Assembly (NCBI RefSeq): GCF_014358075.1
Contig: NZ_JACONT010000015.1
Span: 27,227 to 91,226 of the forward strand
Reading direction: 5' to 3'
Length of the DNA: 64,000 nucleotides
Source of the DNA: Sphingomonas albertensis
GTDB lineage: Bacteria > Pseudomonadota > Alphaproteobacteria > Sphingomonadales > Sphingomonadaceae
How positions within the stretch are numbered: the stretch's first letter is position 1; every line of letters begins with the position of its first letter. The notes under the pieces are model-generated. The model was not told the origin of the DNA and searched no databases. It worked only from the letters and a program-made list of their open reading frames with translations. Of this stretch, positions 1 to 9,353 are shown piece by piece. The position numbers were made by a program, and so were the translations under genes.

Positions 1-751
1 CGACGTCATCCTGCGTCGCGCTGGCGATCTCGGTCGCGGCGGTCAGTGGCGTACCGCGGCGCCACAGTTTGGCGACGCGCGGATAGCCCGACTTGGTCAG
101 GCTGTCGCGGCCGAAATCGGTCGCGACGTACAGTGCGTCCGGCCCAGCCCAGTTCAACCGCGTCTTGAAGATCGGCACGACGAAGCCATCCGCGACGAAC
201 TTGCCCGACGGAATATCGAACTCCCGCTCCTCGACCGCGTCGCCGCCGCCGTTCGACAGCGCCACCATGCAACGATCATAGGACGGCGAGCGACAGGTCG
301 CGCCCTTCCACACCCAGCTCTTGCCCTCCGCCTTGCCGAGCGCATCGACGTCGATCAACGTCCGCCACACCGGCTTGCCGCTGCTGAACGATGCCAGCGA
401 CGCGACCCGCCACAGGCCCCGCACGTTCGTCTTGTCCTGCCACAGGTTCAGCACCTGAGCGCCGATGACCTGGTCGGGGTTGGCGATCTGGCGGTCGGCC
501 TGCAACAGGTCCAGCGCGCGCTGGCGATACCCCGCGTAACCAGGCTTCGCTTCAAGCGCGGCGAGCGAGCGCGTATTCCACCGCTTCACCGTATCGAGCG
601 CACGCGCGCCGTGAATGTCTTCCAGATACGCGTTGGGGTCAGTGGAAGGAGCCTGCGTCGGTGTTTGCGCTGGGATCGGAGCGGGCGTCTGCGCGAGCGC
701 GGTCGTGGAAAGGGCCAGCAGGGCCAAGAACGGCAGGCGTTGGTGCATCAT
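1..751 (-). CDS. S9 family prolyl oligopeptidase-like peptidase (C-terminal part outside window)
   Basis: Only the N-terminal 250 codons lie in the window. The gene starts at an ATG-ATG pair (751/748) behind a purine-rich GAAGAAAGAG site. A signal peptide is visible (LALLALSTTALA, then QTP), so the protein is exported. The mature start DPNAYLEDIHG followed by ALDTVKRWN matches the beginning of S9A prolyl oligopeptidases (DPYRWLEDV type), and what follows looks like the family's beta-propeller domain. The catalytic Ser-Asp-His domain would lie beyond position 1, so activity cannot be judged here. It probably cleaves short proline-containing peptides in the periplasm. Confidence 0.8.
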   Translation of the reverse strand, partial: MMHQRLPFLALLALSTTALAQTPAPIPAQTPTQAPSTDPNAYLEDIHGARALDTVKRWNTRSLAALEAKPGYAGYRQRALDLLQADRQIANPDQVIGAQVLNLWQDKTNVRGLWRVASLASFSSGKPVWRTLIDVDALGKAEGKSWVWKGATCRSPSYDRCMVALSNGGGDAVEEREFDIPSGKFVADGFVVPIFKTRLNWAGPDALYVATDFGRDSLTKSGYPRVAKLWRRGTPLTAATEIASATQDDV

Positions 752-830
752 CACTCTTTCTTCGTTCGATGATGCGACCTTAGGCAGCGCGGTCCGCTCT
801 GCTAACCCCTTCTCTCGAGCCAATCGGCGA

Positions 831-1817
831 TCAGGCGGCTTCCAGCGCCAGCAGCGCGAACGTCGCCAGCCAATGCTCGCCCATGTAATCGTCCGCGAGG
901 TGCGGCAGCGCTTCGGCAAGGTGCGCGTCGGCAATCGCATGTGCCGCCGCCGGCACCGGCAAGGCCTCCGCGATCGTCCGCCAGCACCACGCCCGCGACA
1001 GGTTCAGCCCGTCGAGATGCGCGAGCCGCCCGTCGGAACGATCGCTCACCACCGCAGGCGCGCGCAGCCACGCCGTCGCCGCACCGAACGGATCGGGCAG
1101 GAACGCCGCCAGCCAGGCAGGGAAGCCGGTGCCGAGAACGTCCTTCATCAACGCCGCCTCGCACAACGTCGCCGACAGGAAATCCTCGCCACTCGGCTCG
1201 AACGGACGGCAGTCGCGATCGTCGCCATACCAGACCCGCGCCCGTGCCTCGATCAGCGTGGCCAGCGACGCGTCATGCGCCCTCGCCCACCGCAGCGCGT
1301 GGACCAGCGCAAACGCGGTGCAGTCATGCTTGCCGCTACGCACCGGGTAGATGAGCTTCGGCAGATACGCCGCGAACCGGGCTGCGAACGCGCGCGCCAA
1401 CGGCTCGACCGCCGCCGTCCAGGGTCGATCGGGCCGCAATGCCAGTTCGTCATGCAGCGCGAGCAGCCAGCCCCAGCCATAAGGCCGCTCGAATCCGCCT
1501 GTGCCCGGTCGATCGAGATAGGCCACCTCACCTGCGATGAGCCCGGGTACGAGCATCCGGTCCGCCAATGCCTCGACCGCGGCGGCTTCAGCCATATCGG
1601 GGAACAGTCGCGCGAGCCGCATGACCTGCCACCAGCCATGCACGCAACTGTGCCAGTCGAAGCTGCCGTGGAACACCGGATGCAGCGTCTTTGGCAGCGC
1701 CAGGTCGCCGGGCCCGTCGAGCACCTGATCGAGCTTGTACGGCCATTCGCGGGTCAGATGCCCCAGCGTCAGCGCGGCGAAGCGGGCCGCGGTTGTGCGG
1801 TCGAGCGTATTGATCAT
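831..1817 (-). CDS. DUF2891 family protein
   Basis: This 328-residue protein has no signal peptide and no membrane segment. The sequence matches the DUF2891 family by its early HPVFHGSFDWHSCVHGWW block (about residues 45-65), rich in His and Trp, and by the later FERPYGWGWLLALHDEL block (about 108-124). The family is predicted to have an alpha/alpha-barrel-like fold similar to carbohydrate-active or terpenoid-cyclase-like proteins, but no reaction is established. It stands alone, 30 bases downstream of the next minus-strand gene. I assign the family with confidence and no function. Confidence 0.8.
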   Translation of the reverse strand: MINTLDRTTAARFAALTLGHLTREWPYKLDQVLDGPGDLALPKTLHPVFHGSFDWHSCVHGWWQVMRLARLFPDMAEAAAVEALADRMLVPGLIAGEVAYLDRPGTGGFERPYGWGWLLALHDELALRPDRPWTAAVEPLARAFAARFAAYLPKLIYPVRSGKHDCTAFALVHALRWARAHDASLATLIEARARVWYGDDRDCRPFEPSGEDFLSATLCEAALMKDVLGTGFPAWLAAFLPDPFGAATAWLRAPAVVSDRSDGRLAHLDGLNLSRAWCWRTIAEALPVPAAAHAIADAHLAEALPHLADDYMGEHWLATFALLALEAA

Positions 1818-1847
1818 TCCGTCATCCTGTAGCTTTGCAATCGGCGT

Positions 1848-2294
1848 TCAGCTGCTGTGATCGGCGATGATCTGCCATGCCGCCCCGCGCCGTTCGAAGA
1901 CCAGCGTCGTCATCCCGCTTTCCACGGTCGACGGCCCGGTCAGCGTCCAGCGTGCGAACAGCATCGCGTGACGCGGATCGATCCCGCGCATCTCGAGGAA
2001 TGCGAACGTCAGCGCGCCACGGGCATTGCCGACACCGCGAAAGCTCGGCCGGTATTTGGCGGCGATCGCCTCCTTGCCGCGCAACAGCCCCTTCGGCGTC
2101 ACGAACACCGCATCGTCGGCATAGACCGCCATGAACCGTGCGAGATCGCCCGCATTCCAGGCGGTCGCGCTCGCCTCCATCGCCTGACGGATCGCGGTTT
2201 CGGCCGGAACCTGCGCGGGTGCGGGGGCGGCTGAAGCGGCGGCAGGAACAGCGACCGCCATCATCGCGATCGGCACCAACAGAGCCCGCATCAT
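1848..2294 (-). CDS. Secreted SnoaL/DUF4440-like NTF2-fold protein
   Basis: This 148-residue protein begins with a signal peptide (MMRALLVPIAMMAVAVPAAASA). The rest is a single NTF2-like domain of the SgcJ/EcaC or DUF4440 type: an initial helix with AWNAGDLARFMAVYADDAVFV, then GLLRGKEAIAAKY and a closing FERRGAAWQIIADHSS strand. Such domains bind small molecules or act as isomerase-like enzymes, but nothing identifies a substrate here. Its ATG overlaps the stop of the upstream GGDEF-EAL gene by four bases (ATGA, 2291-2294), so the two are probably translated together. Confidence 0.8.
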   Translation of the reverse strand: MMRALLVPIAMMAVAVPAAASAAPAPAQVPAETAIRQAMEASATAWNAGDLARFMAVYADDAVFVTPKGLLRGKEAIAAKYRPSFRGVGNARGALTFAFLEMRGIDPRHAMLFARWTLTGPSTVESGMTTLVFERRGAAWQIIADHSS

Positions 2295-3973
2295 TCTTTC
2301 CCCACCAGATCGAGCAGCGCCGTCTCATTGACCGGCTCCGAAAACAGGAAGCCCTGGTACAGGCCACAGCCGCCCGCCGCGAGCAGTTCCAACTGCGACG
2401 GCGTTTCCACGCCCTCGGCGATGACCGCGAGGCCTAGCGATCGCGCCATCGTGATCGCACCGGCCACGACCACCCGGTCGCGCGCCGACCCGTCGATGTC
2501 GCGCACCAGCGACTTGTCGATCTTGACGTAATCGAGCGGCAGCGACTTGAGATAGGCGAGGCTCGAATAGCCCGTCCCGAAATCGTCGATCGCTACCCGG
2601 CACCCTGCCCCACGCAACTCTGCCAGCAAGGCCGACGCCGCCGCCAGATCCTCGATCAGGCCGGTTTCCGTGATCTCGACGGTCAGGCGCCCGCGCGGAA
2701 ACCCGCTCTCGTCGACCCGCGCCAGGAACAGTGCCGCGAACCCGGGCCGGGTGATATCCGCCGCGGTCAGGTTGAGCGACACGCGCAGCGCCCCCAGCGC
2801 CTCCGGCCATGCCACTGCGCGCGCCAGGACGAGCCGCTGGATATGGTCCGACAGTGCGATGCCCAAATCCGCGCGGTCGGCAGCGTCGAACAACGTATCG
2901 GCCCCCAGCGGCCCCAACGTCCGGTGGTTCCAGCGTGCCAGCGCCTCGACCCCCGCGATCCGGCCGCCCGCAATCTCGACCTGGGGCTGCCAGCGAAGGT
3001 CGATCTCGTCGCGCTCGATCGCGTGATGCAGGTCGATCGCCAGCGCATCGATCGGCGCAACTCCGTCGGGCAAAGCGACGTGCAGGACCGAACCGTCGCT
3101 CGCTTTCGCCTCCGCCAGCGCCTCGCTCGCCCTGCGCAGCAAGGCGGCCGCATCGTCGCCCGGCTGGCGCTGCGCCACTCCGAACCGGCAGCCGAGCACC
3201 GCGCGCGTATCGGCCACGCGGAACGGTCGCGCCAAGGCGGCATCCAGCGCTGTGATCGCCGCCGTCACGGCCGCGCCGGAGGCCTCCAATACGAGCGCGA
3301 ATTCCGAACCGCCGAGCCGGGCCACCATCGAATCGACGCCGATCGCCGCGTGCGCGATCGTCTCGGTCCGCCGCACCGCCGTCTCGATCAGCGCGTCGAC
3401 CGCGGGCCGTCCGTGCGCCGCGTTGACGATGTCGAGCCGCGACAACGATACGAGCACCACCGCGACCGGGCAATCGCCGGCGATCCGCCCGATGATCCAG
3501 CGGCGGACGTCACCTGTTTCCCGGTCGTAAAGCGACGCACCGGGTATCCGGCGCCGGTCGATCGCGTTGCCAGCGGTGCGGACCGCATGACGCCCGGCGA
3601 AGCGCAGTGCCTGGACCAGTTCGCCGCCGCTTGCCGGGCTGACGAGGAACTGCGTCGCGCCCGCATCGAAGAACTCGCCGATCGCCTCGACGTCGCTGCG
3701 CGACACCAGCACGAGCAGCGCAGCGCCGTTGGTCGCGCACAGTCCACCCAGCGCCAGCGTCGCCGCGAGCCCTTCGTCGAGCGCACCACGCGCGTCGATC
3801 AGCGCCACCGCCGCCCCGCTGGCGAGGAAGCGACTTTCGATCGCAACGGCATCGCTCGACACCGCCGCATGCCAGTCCGCACCAGCGCCCGCCCCGGCCA
3901 AAATCTCCGCGATTTCACCGCGTTGACGGAACGATACCGCAAACAGTGTCGTTGCTGTCTGCATGTCTTCCAT
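2291..3973 (-). CDS. GGDEF-EAL cyclic-di-GMP protein, probably a phosphodiesterase with an inactive cyclase domain
   Basis: The N-terminal ~120 residues look like a receiver-like alpha/beta domain (ALIDARGALDEG, LLVLVSRSDVEAIGEF). A GGDEF domain follows, but its signature reads GGSEF, which lacks the acidic residue of the catalytic GG[DE]EF loop, so cyclase activity is unlikely. The C-terminal EAL domain keeps the residues of an active phosphodiesterase: VEALARW, IDDFGTGYSSL, VKIDKS and AEGVET. I infer c-di-GMP hydrolysis to pGpG. Starts at 3994, 3973 and 3964 are all possible; I chose 3973 because homology-like sequence begins there. It is divergent from moaA and overlaps the next gene by four bases. 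Confidence 0.85.
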   Translation of the reverse strand: MEDMQTATTLFAVSFRQRGEIAEILAGAGAGADWHAAVSSDAVAIESRFLASGAAVALIDARGALDEGLAATLALGGLCATNGAALLVLVSRSDVEAIGEFFDAGATQFLVSPASGGELVQALRFAGRHAVRTAGNAIDRRRIPGASLYDRETGDVRRWIIGRIAGDCPVAVVLVSLSRLDIVNAAHGRPAVDALIETAVRRTETIAHAAIGVDSMVARLGGSEFALVLEASGAAVTAAITALDAALARPFRVADTRAVLGCRFGVAQRQPGDDAAALLRRASEALAEAKASDGSVLHVALPDGVAPIDALAIDLHHAIERDEIDLRWQPQVEIAGGRIAGVEALARWNHRTLGPLGADTLFDAADRADLGIALSDHIQRLVLARAVAWPEALGALRVSLNLTAADITRPGFAALFLARVDESGFPRGRLTVEITETGLIEDLAAASALLAELRGAGCRVAIDDFGTGYSSLAYLKSLPLDYVKIDKSLVRDIDGSARDRVVVAGAITMARSLGLAVIAEGVETPSQLELLAAGGCGLYQGFLFSEPVNETALLDLVGKE

Positions 3974-4100
3974 ATCCGTCGCACCCACTCCCATCGGTGC
4001 GAGCTTAGCTGGCGCATCGCCCCCCGCCAATCCATTTGCCCGTCCGTTACCGGCCGATCCGGCATTGTTATCGGGACTGCCACGTCTTAGCTCTGATGCG

Positions 4101-5114
4101 ATGACGTCAGCGCCAGCCCTAATGCAGAAGCCATTGCAGGACACGCACGGCCGCACGATCAAGTATCTGCGGATTTCGGTGACGGATCGCTGCGACCTGC
4201 GCTGCCGCTATTGCATGGCCGAGCAGATGACGTTCCTGCCGCGCGCCAAGCTGTTGAGCCTCGAAGAGATCGCGATCATCGCCGAGCGCTTCATCGCGCG
4301 CGGCGTCACCAAGATCCGTTTGTCGGGTGGCGAACCTCTCGTGCGTCGCGACGTTGCGGAACTCGTCCAGCGCCTCGGTCACAACATCGGATCGGGGCTC
4401 GAAGAGCTGACGATGACCACCAACGGCACGCGCCTCGCGCAGCATGCCGAAGCGATGGTCGATGCGGGCATCCGTCGCGTCAACGTCAGCATGGACAGCC
4501 GCGACCCGGAGCGCTTCCGCTACATCACCCGCCACGGCGATGTCGCGCAGGTCATCGGCGGCATCTACGCCGCACGCGATGCCGGTCTCGCGATCAAGAT
4601 CAACATGGTCGCGCTGAAGGGCTTCAACGAGGACGAGATCGCGCCGATGCTCGCCTGGTGTCGCGACGAAGGCTTCGACCTGTCGCTGATCGAGACGATG
4701 CCGCTCGGCGCGATCGACGAGGATCGTACCGATCGCTTCCTGCCGCTGACCAAGGTGTTCGACGAACTCGGCCGGCAGTTCACGCTCGCACGTGATGCGC
4801 ACAAGACCGGCGGCCCGGCGCGCTACTGGAACGTCGACGGCACGCGCACCCGGCTCGGGCTGATCTCGCCGCTGACCGCGAACTTCTGCGACGGCTGCAA
4901 CCGCGTCCGCCTGACCACCGAAGGCAAGCTCTACATGTGCCTCGGCCATGACGATCAGGTTGATCTGAAGGCGGCATTGCGCGAAGGCGGTACCGCCGGG
5001 CTCGACGCAGCGATCGACGCCGGCCTGTTCGCCAAGCCGAAGGCGCACGACTTCCGCATCGGCCAGGGCGAAGGTCCTGCGGTCGCGCGCCACATGAGCG
5101 TCACGGGCGGATGA
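4101..5114 (+). CDS. moaA: GTP 3',8-cyclase MoaA (molybdenum cofactor biosynthesis)
   Basis: This radical-SAM enzyme converts GTP to 3',8-cyclo-GTP, the first step to the molybdopterin cofactor. The N-terminal cluster motif is CDLRCRYCM (CX3CX2C) and a SGGEPLVRRD SAM-binding region follows. The C-terminal 4Fe-4S motif is FCDGCNRVRLTTEGKLYMC (CX2CX13C). The protein ends in Gly-Gly, the conserved MoaA tail that takes part in catalysis. The frame stays open to 3963, but I place the start at 4101 (337 residues), with 4122 an alternative, since the first conserved block (GRTIKYLRISVTDRC) begins just after it. It overlaps nadK by ATGA. Confidence 0.95.
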   Translation: MTSAPALMQKPLQDTHGRTIKYLRISVTDRCDLRCRYCMAEQMTFLPRAKLLSLEEIAIIAERFIARGVTKIRLSGGEPLVRRDVAELVQRLGHNIGSGLEELTMTTNGTRLAQHAEAMVDAGIRRVNVSMDSRDPERFRYITRHGDVAQVIGGIYAARDAGLAIKINMVALKGFNEDEIAPMLAWCRDEGFDLSLIETMPLGAIDEDRTDRFLPLTKVFDELGRQFTLARDAHKTGGPARYWNVDGTRTRLGLISPLTANFCDGCNRVRLTTEGKLYMCLGHDDQVDLKAALREGGTAGLDAAIDAGLFAKPKAHDFRIGQGEGPAVARHMSVTGG

Positions 5115-5890
5115 GCCGGTACGAGCGGCGGGCGCTGGTTGCGTCCAACACCCCGCCCGCTCGTGCGGCAGAGGCCCAGCTCGCCGACATGGGCGAGTGG
5201 GTGTCGGTCGAGGAGGCCGACGTCATCATCGCGCTCGGGGGCGACGGGTTCATGCTCCAGACGCTCCACGCCATGCTGGAACGCCGCAAGCCGCCCGTTC
5301 CGGTGTTCGGGATGAACCTCGGCACGGTTGGCTTCCTGATGAACGAATGGCGCCATCACGGCCTGGGCGACCGCCTGGAGCGCGCGAAACCGTTCAAGGT
5401 CGTCCCGCTCAGCATGACCGCGCTCGGCGTCGATGGGCGCACCCACACGCTGCCCGCGATCAACGAGGTGTCGTTCCTGCGCGAGACCCGCCAGACCGCC
5501 AACCTCGAAGTAACGGTGAACGACCGCATCGTCCTGCCCGAGCTCGCCTGCGACGGTATCCTCGTGGCGACGCCGGCCGGCTCGACCGCTTACAATTTGT
5601 CGGCACAGGGCCCGATCCTCCCGCTCGGCTCCGGCATGATCGCGCTGACCCCGATCAGCCCGTTCCGCCCGCGGCGCTGGCGCGGCGCGATCCTGCCGGA
5701 CAAGGCGCGCATCGGTATACGCGTGCTCGATCCCGGCAAGCGACCCGTCTCCGCCGTCGCAGACCAGCGCGAGATCCGCGATGTGGCCCAGGTCGACATC
5801 TGCATGGACCGCGCACGCGAACTGACGCTGCTGTTCGATCCCGAGCACGCGCTGGACGACCGCATCACCATGGAGCAGTTCGTCTCCTGA
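5111..5890 (+). CDS. nadK: NAD kinase
   Basis: This enzyme phosphorylates NAD+ to NADP+. The 259-residue protein has the family's ALGGDGFMLQTLH motif (GGDG, about residues 40-50), NLGTVGFLMNE (about 70-80) and the PAGSTAYNLSAQGPILP block that closes the nucleotide site. Its length is typical of the short alphaproteobacterial forms. The start codon overlaps the moaA stop (ATGA at 5111-5114), implying coupled translation, although the two products share no obvious pathway. The tRNA-Asn gene follows with its own promoter. Confidence 0.95.
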   Translation: MSRYERRALVASNTPPARAAEAQLADMGEWVSVEEADVIIALGGDGFMLQTLHAMLERRKPPVPVFGMNLGTVGFLMNEWRHHGLGDRLERAKPFKVVPLSMTALGVDGRTHTLPAINEVSFLRETRQTANLEVTVNDRIVLPELACDGILVATPAGSTAYNLSAQGPILPLGSGMIALTPISPFRPRRWRGAILPDKARIGIRVLDPGKRPVSAVADQREIRDVAQVDICMDRARELTLLFDPEHALDDRITMEQFVS

Positions 5891-5933
5891 CCCCGGTTTA
5901 TCGCGGACTTTGCATTTTTGCGGCGAAACCTGC

Positions 5934-5961
5934 TTGCATCGTCCGACTGGCCGTTTATAGA
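5934..5961 (+). promoter_or_regulatory. Predicted sigma-70 type promoter of tRNA-Asn
   Basis: TTGCAT (5934-5939) and TATAGA (5956-5961) are separated by 16 bases and end 17 bases before the mature tRNA. Spacing and sequence fit a housekeeping promoter. This is a motif match only. Confidence 0.5.
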
Positions 5962-5978
5962 GCCGCCTCCGGCAACGT

Positions 5979-6053
5979 TCCCTGATAGCTCAGCGGTAGA
6001 GCTCTCGACTGTTAATCGAGTGGCCGTAGGTTCGAATCCTACTCAGGGAGCCA
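5979..6053 (+). tRNA. tRNA-Asn (GUU)
   Basis: The acceptor arm TCCCTGA pairs with TCAGGGA and is followed by a G discriminator and an encoded CCA. The anticodon stem CTCGA/TCGAG encloses the loop CTGTTAA, giving anticodon GTT. The T arm GTAGG-TTCGAAT-CCTAC is canonical. Length is 75 nt including CCA. Confidence 0.97.
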
Positions 6054-6204
6054 TTTTTGATCCGCGCATGTCGCGATCGATCGGCGTGAATTTCACCGCC
6101 GCCCCTTCGGAAATACAATCCTCCCGAGCAAGACAACCGCCGATCGCGGGCGCGAATTCTGGCGCCTTGGTGAGGCGATCGCCCCGGTCGGGCGTTGGGT
6201 AGCC

Positions 6205-7809
6205 ATGATAGTCAAGATATTGCGCGCGCGGCTCATTCTGGCCGCGATGCCGTTCGTTACCCTGGCCCCTGCAGGGTTCGCCTTCGCTCAGGACGCTGTC
6301 AGCCGACCCGCGGATACCCCTGCGGAACGATCGACCGCCATTACCAAGCAGGCGGTTACCGATCCTGCCAGTCGTGCCCTCTATGCGAAGGCCGGATGGC
6401 GCGCGGTCTGGTCGGCGGGCAATATCGAAGCATTCGACCGCGTGCTCGCCGATCGCGCGCGCCACGGCCTGGACCGGATCGCGTTCCTCGCCGATCCAGC
6501 GGAAAGCGACGACGTCACTCGCACGAAAGCCGCGCTCGATTATGCTGGAGCGCTCGCGCAGGGTCGGGTGGATCCGGCATCGCTGCATGAGGTCTACACG
6601 CTGCCCCGGCCCAAGGTGGACCTCGCCGCGGGTCTGGCGCGTGCGCTGGCCAAGGGCGATCTCGTCGCGTGGTTCGACGGACTGGCCCCGCAGGACGCCG
6701 AGTATAAGGCGCTGTCCGACGCGTATCTCGCGTTCAGCGCCAAGGCGACCGTCGCAGCGCCGGTGCAGGCAATCCCGTCAGGTGTGATCCGCGTCGGCAA
6801 TCGCGATGCGCGTGTGCCGACGATCGTCGAGCAACTGATGGAGAGCGGGTATCTGCCCGCCGTAACGGACCCATTAGCGGTCGCCGCAGATCCGCTGGCC
6901 GCCGATCCGCTGGCCCCTGCCCCGCCCGCTCTAGTGCCGCTCGCCGCGACGCAGCCGCCGATGCTCTACACGCAGGCGATGGCCGACGCGTTGAAAGGGC
7001 TCCAGACCGATTACGGCATCGCCGCGGACGGGGTGGTCGGACCCGAGACGTTGAAGGTGCTCAACCTCGGCGCCGGCGACCGGGCACGCGCGCTGGCAGT
7101 AGGACTCGAGCGGCGGCGCTGGCTGACGCGGACGCCACCGGCGACGCGGATCGACGTCAACACCGCCGCCGCGCAACTGCGCTATTACCGCGACGGCGCG
7201 GTGGTCGACCAGCGCAAGGTGATCGTCGGCGAGCCCGGCCGCGAGACGCCGGCGCTGTCGTCGCCGATCTATCGCCTCGTCGCCAACCCCACATGGACGG
7301 TGCCGAAGTCGATTCAGAACGGCGAGATGGCCAATGTCGGCGAAGACTATCTCGCCGAGCACAACATGGTGATGCGCGATGGCTGGATCGTCCAGCAGCC
7401 GGGGCCGAGCAACGCGCTGGGGCTGGTCAAGTTCGACATGGCGAACGACCAGGCGATCTATCTCCACGACACCTCCGCGCCGGGGCTGTTCGATCGCAGC
7501 CAGCGTCATCTGAGCCATGGCTGCGTGCGCGTCGAGGATGCGCTGGGGTTCGCGCAGATGCTCGCCGAGGACGAGGGCGTCACCGAGGCGTGGCAGACCG
7601 CGCAGGCCTCGGGCGAGATGACCTTCGTGCCGTTGCCGCGCCGTATCCCGGTCCGGTTGCTGTATCACAACGTCTATGTCGACGATGGCGGGCGGGTCGC
7701 GTTCCGCACCGATCCGTATGGCTGGAACGACCCGATCGCGGAACAGCTCGGGTTCGCCAAGGCGGCGGCGAAGCGGGCCGAGGCGCAGGCGATCGATATC
7801 GGGCCCTGA
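6205..7809 (+). CDS. YcbB-type murein L,D-transpeptidase
   Basis: This 534-residue exported protein carries a signal peptide (LILAAMPFVTLAPAGFAFA). It has the domain order of YcbB/LdtD enzymes: an N-terminal scaffold, a peptidoglycan-binding helix bundle (LKGLQTDYGIAADGVVGPET, about residues 265-285) and a C-terminal YkuD catalytic domain. The catalytic signature is present as IYLHDT ... LSHGCVRVEDA, including the nucleophilic cysteine. Such enzymes form 3-3 cross-links in peptidoglycan and resist most beta-lactams. The gene stands alone between tRNA-Asn and a convergent chloride channel gene. Confidence 0.9.
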   Translation: MIVKILRARLILAAMPFVTLAPAGFAFAQDAVSRPADTPAERSTAITKQAVTDPASRALYAKAGWRAVWSAGNIEAFDRVLADRARHGLDRIAFLADPAESDDVTRTKAALDYAGALAQGRVDPASLHEVYTLPRPKVDLAAGLARALAKGDLVAWFDGLAPQDAEYKALSDAYLAFSAKATVAAPVQAIPSGVIRVGNRDARVPTIVEQLMESGYLPAVTDPLAVAADPLAADPLAPAPPALVPLAATQPPMLYTQAMADALKGLQTDYGIAADGVVGPETLKVLNLGAGDRARALAVGLERRRWLTRTPPATRIDVNTAAAQLRYYRDGAVVDQRKVIVGEPGRETPALSSPIYRLVANPTWTVPKSIQNGEMANVGEDYLAEHNMVMRDGWIVQQPGPSNALGLVKFDMANDQAIYLHDTSAPGLFDRSQRHLSHGCVRVEDALGFAQMLAEDEGVTEAWQTAQASGEMTFVPLPRRIPVRLLYHNVYVDDGGRVAFRTDPYGWNDPIAEQLGFAKAAAKRAEAQAIDIGP

Positions 7810-7815
7810 AACGGA

Positions 7816-7846
7816 CGTTTCTCGGCGAAGGGTATAGCGAGAAACG
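7816..7846. terminator. Inverted repeat between convergent genes
   Basis: CGTTTCTCG (7816-7824) and CGAGAAACG (7838-7846) are perfect 9-base arms around a 13-base loop, in the short gap between the transpeptidase and the convergent ClC gene. No T run follows, so intrinsic termination is only a guess. Confidence 0.35.
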
Positions 7847-7882
7847 GCTGCTAAGCTTCTCGGGTGTCCGCTGCTCAGCCCG

Positions 7883-9226
7883 TCACTTCCTCGCGGCGGG
7901 CGAGGACGGGGCGGGCATGGCGAAGGTCTTGGAGAGTCCGTGATAGAGCTTTTCGCGGCAGACCCATTGGCTGGCGGCGTCGGCGATGAAGGCGGTTGCG
8001 AACATCGGCAGCATGAGGCCGCGACTGGCGGTGGTTTCGGACAGGATGATCACCGCGGTCAACGGCGCGCGGACGACGCCGGCGAAATAGGCGACCATGC
8101 CGAGAATGACGATCGCGCTTGCGGGTTCGCCGGGGAAGACCTCGCGCAGCAGGTTGCCGACGCCGGCGCCGACCGCGAGCGAGGGCGCGAAGATGCCGCC
8201 GGGCAGCCCCGCGATCGCCGTCGCCGCGGTCGCGACGAACTTGGCGGGCCCGAACCAGAGCGGTGCATCCACCCCGACGATCATCGCGCGCGCGGCGGAA
8301 TAGCCGGTGCCCCAGGTGAGCCCGGTGAACACGCCGAGCAGCGCGACGACAGCGCCGCATGCCCCGGCGAACTTCACCGGGTTCGCACGCGTCCAGCCCG
8401 TCACGCGGTTGCGTCCGAGCGCCATCGCCAGCAGCGTACGCGAGAACAGGCCGCCCGCCATGCCCCCGACGATCCCGGCGACCGGCGCGACCAATAAGGC
8501 GGACAGCAGCGGCATGTGCGCGCCGATCGCGCCGAAATAGATGTAATCGCCCTGCACCGACTGTGCGACCATCCCGGCAATGACGATCGCCGCGAGCACC
8601 AGCAACGTCACGCGCTGTTCATAGGCCGACGCCAGTTCCTCGATCGCGAACAGCAAGCCGGCGAGCGGCGTGTTGAACGCGGCGGCAACGCCCGCCGCGC
8701 CACCTGCGATCAGTACGCCGCCCCGCAACGGCACGCGGACGAGGCGGTGCGTGGCGCCCATCACCGCCGCAGCGAGCTGGACGGTCGGCCCTTCGCGGCC
8801 GACGGATGCGCCGCCCAGCACCGCGCCGATCGTGAGCACCGCCTTTGCGACGACGGTCCGCGGCGAGATCAGCGTGCGGGTCGCCTCGTTGGGGTCGGCC
8901 TGCGCGGCGATCACCTGGGGGATGCCCGACCCGCGCGAGAACGGCGCATAGCGGCGGGTCAGCCAGACCAGTCCCATGAAGGTCAGCGGCGTCGTCAACA
9001 GCGGCAACCAGTGCCAGCGCGTCGCATAGCCGGCGAAAACCGACGCCGCCCAATCCGCCGCCTCGGCAAAGACGGTCGCGACCACGCCGATGAGGATCGC
9101 CCCTACCAGGATCGCCGCGCGCGTCCTGAACTGGACCGAGCGAGGGCCACGCGCCCGCAGCAGCGCGCGATACCGCGACGGGGTCCAGCGTCGCGCCGGC
9201 ATCAATCGATCGAAAAGCCCAGACAT
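7883..9226 (-). CDS. ClC family chloride/proton antiporter-type channel
   Basis: This 447-residue membrane protein has the three anion-selectivity motifs of ClC proteins: GSGIPQV, GREGPTVQLAA and GGIFAPSLAVGAG. The gating glutamate of GREGP is present. The AIEELASAYEQR segment keeps the Glu pair that includes the inner proton glutamate of ClC-ec1, so an H+/Cl- antiporter is more likely than a pure channel. No CBS domains follow. It is divergent from the DUF2254 gene and convergent with the transpeptidase gene. Ion specificity cannot be told from sequence alone. Confidence 0.9.
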   Translation of the reverse strand: MSGLFDRLMPARRWTPSRYRALLRARGPRSVQFRTRAAILVGAILIGVVATVFAEAADWAASVFAGYATRWHWLPLLTTPLTFMGLVWLTRRYAPFSRGSGIPQVIAAQADPNEATRTLISPRTVVAKAVLTIGAVLGGASVGREGPTVQLAAAVMGATHRLVRVPLRGGVLIAGGAAGVAAAFNTPLAGLLFAIEELASAYEQRVTLLVLAAIVIAGMVAQSVQGDYIYFGAIGAHMPLLSALLVAPVAGIVGGMAGGLFSRTLLAMALGRNRVTGWTRANPVKFAGACGAVVALLGVFTGLTWGTGYSAARAMIVGVDAPLWFGPAKFVATAATAIAGLPGGIFAPSLAVGAGVGNLLREVFPGEPASAIVILGMVAYFAGVVRAPLTAVIILSETTASRGLMLPMFATAFIADAASQWVCREKLYHGLSKTFAMPAPSSPAARK

Positions 9227-9353
9227 GCGACGTTGACCTAGATTATGCGCCCTCGTCCGTCACCCCGGCATGGCGAGCCGCAACGTATCCTGGAGCGTTT
9301 CATGCGCGCGACCGTTCCGTTTGCGGCGCACAGGCTTCGACCGGGGAAAAGGC

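Noticed and set aside
615..1832. Open frame of 405 codons on the plus strand across the S9 peptidase start and the DUF2891 gene
   Set aside because: It crosses two well-supported minus-strand genes and has no family features.
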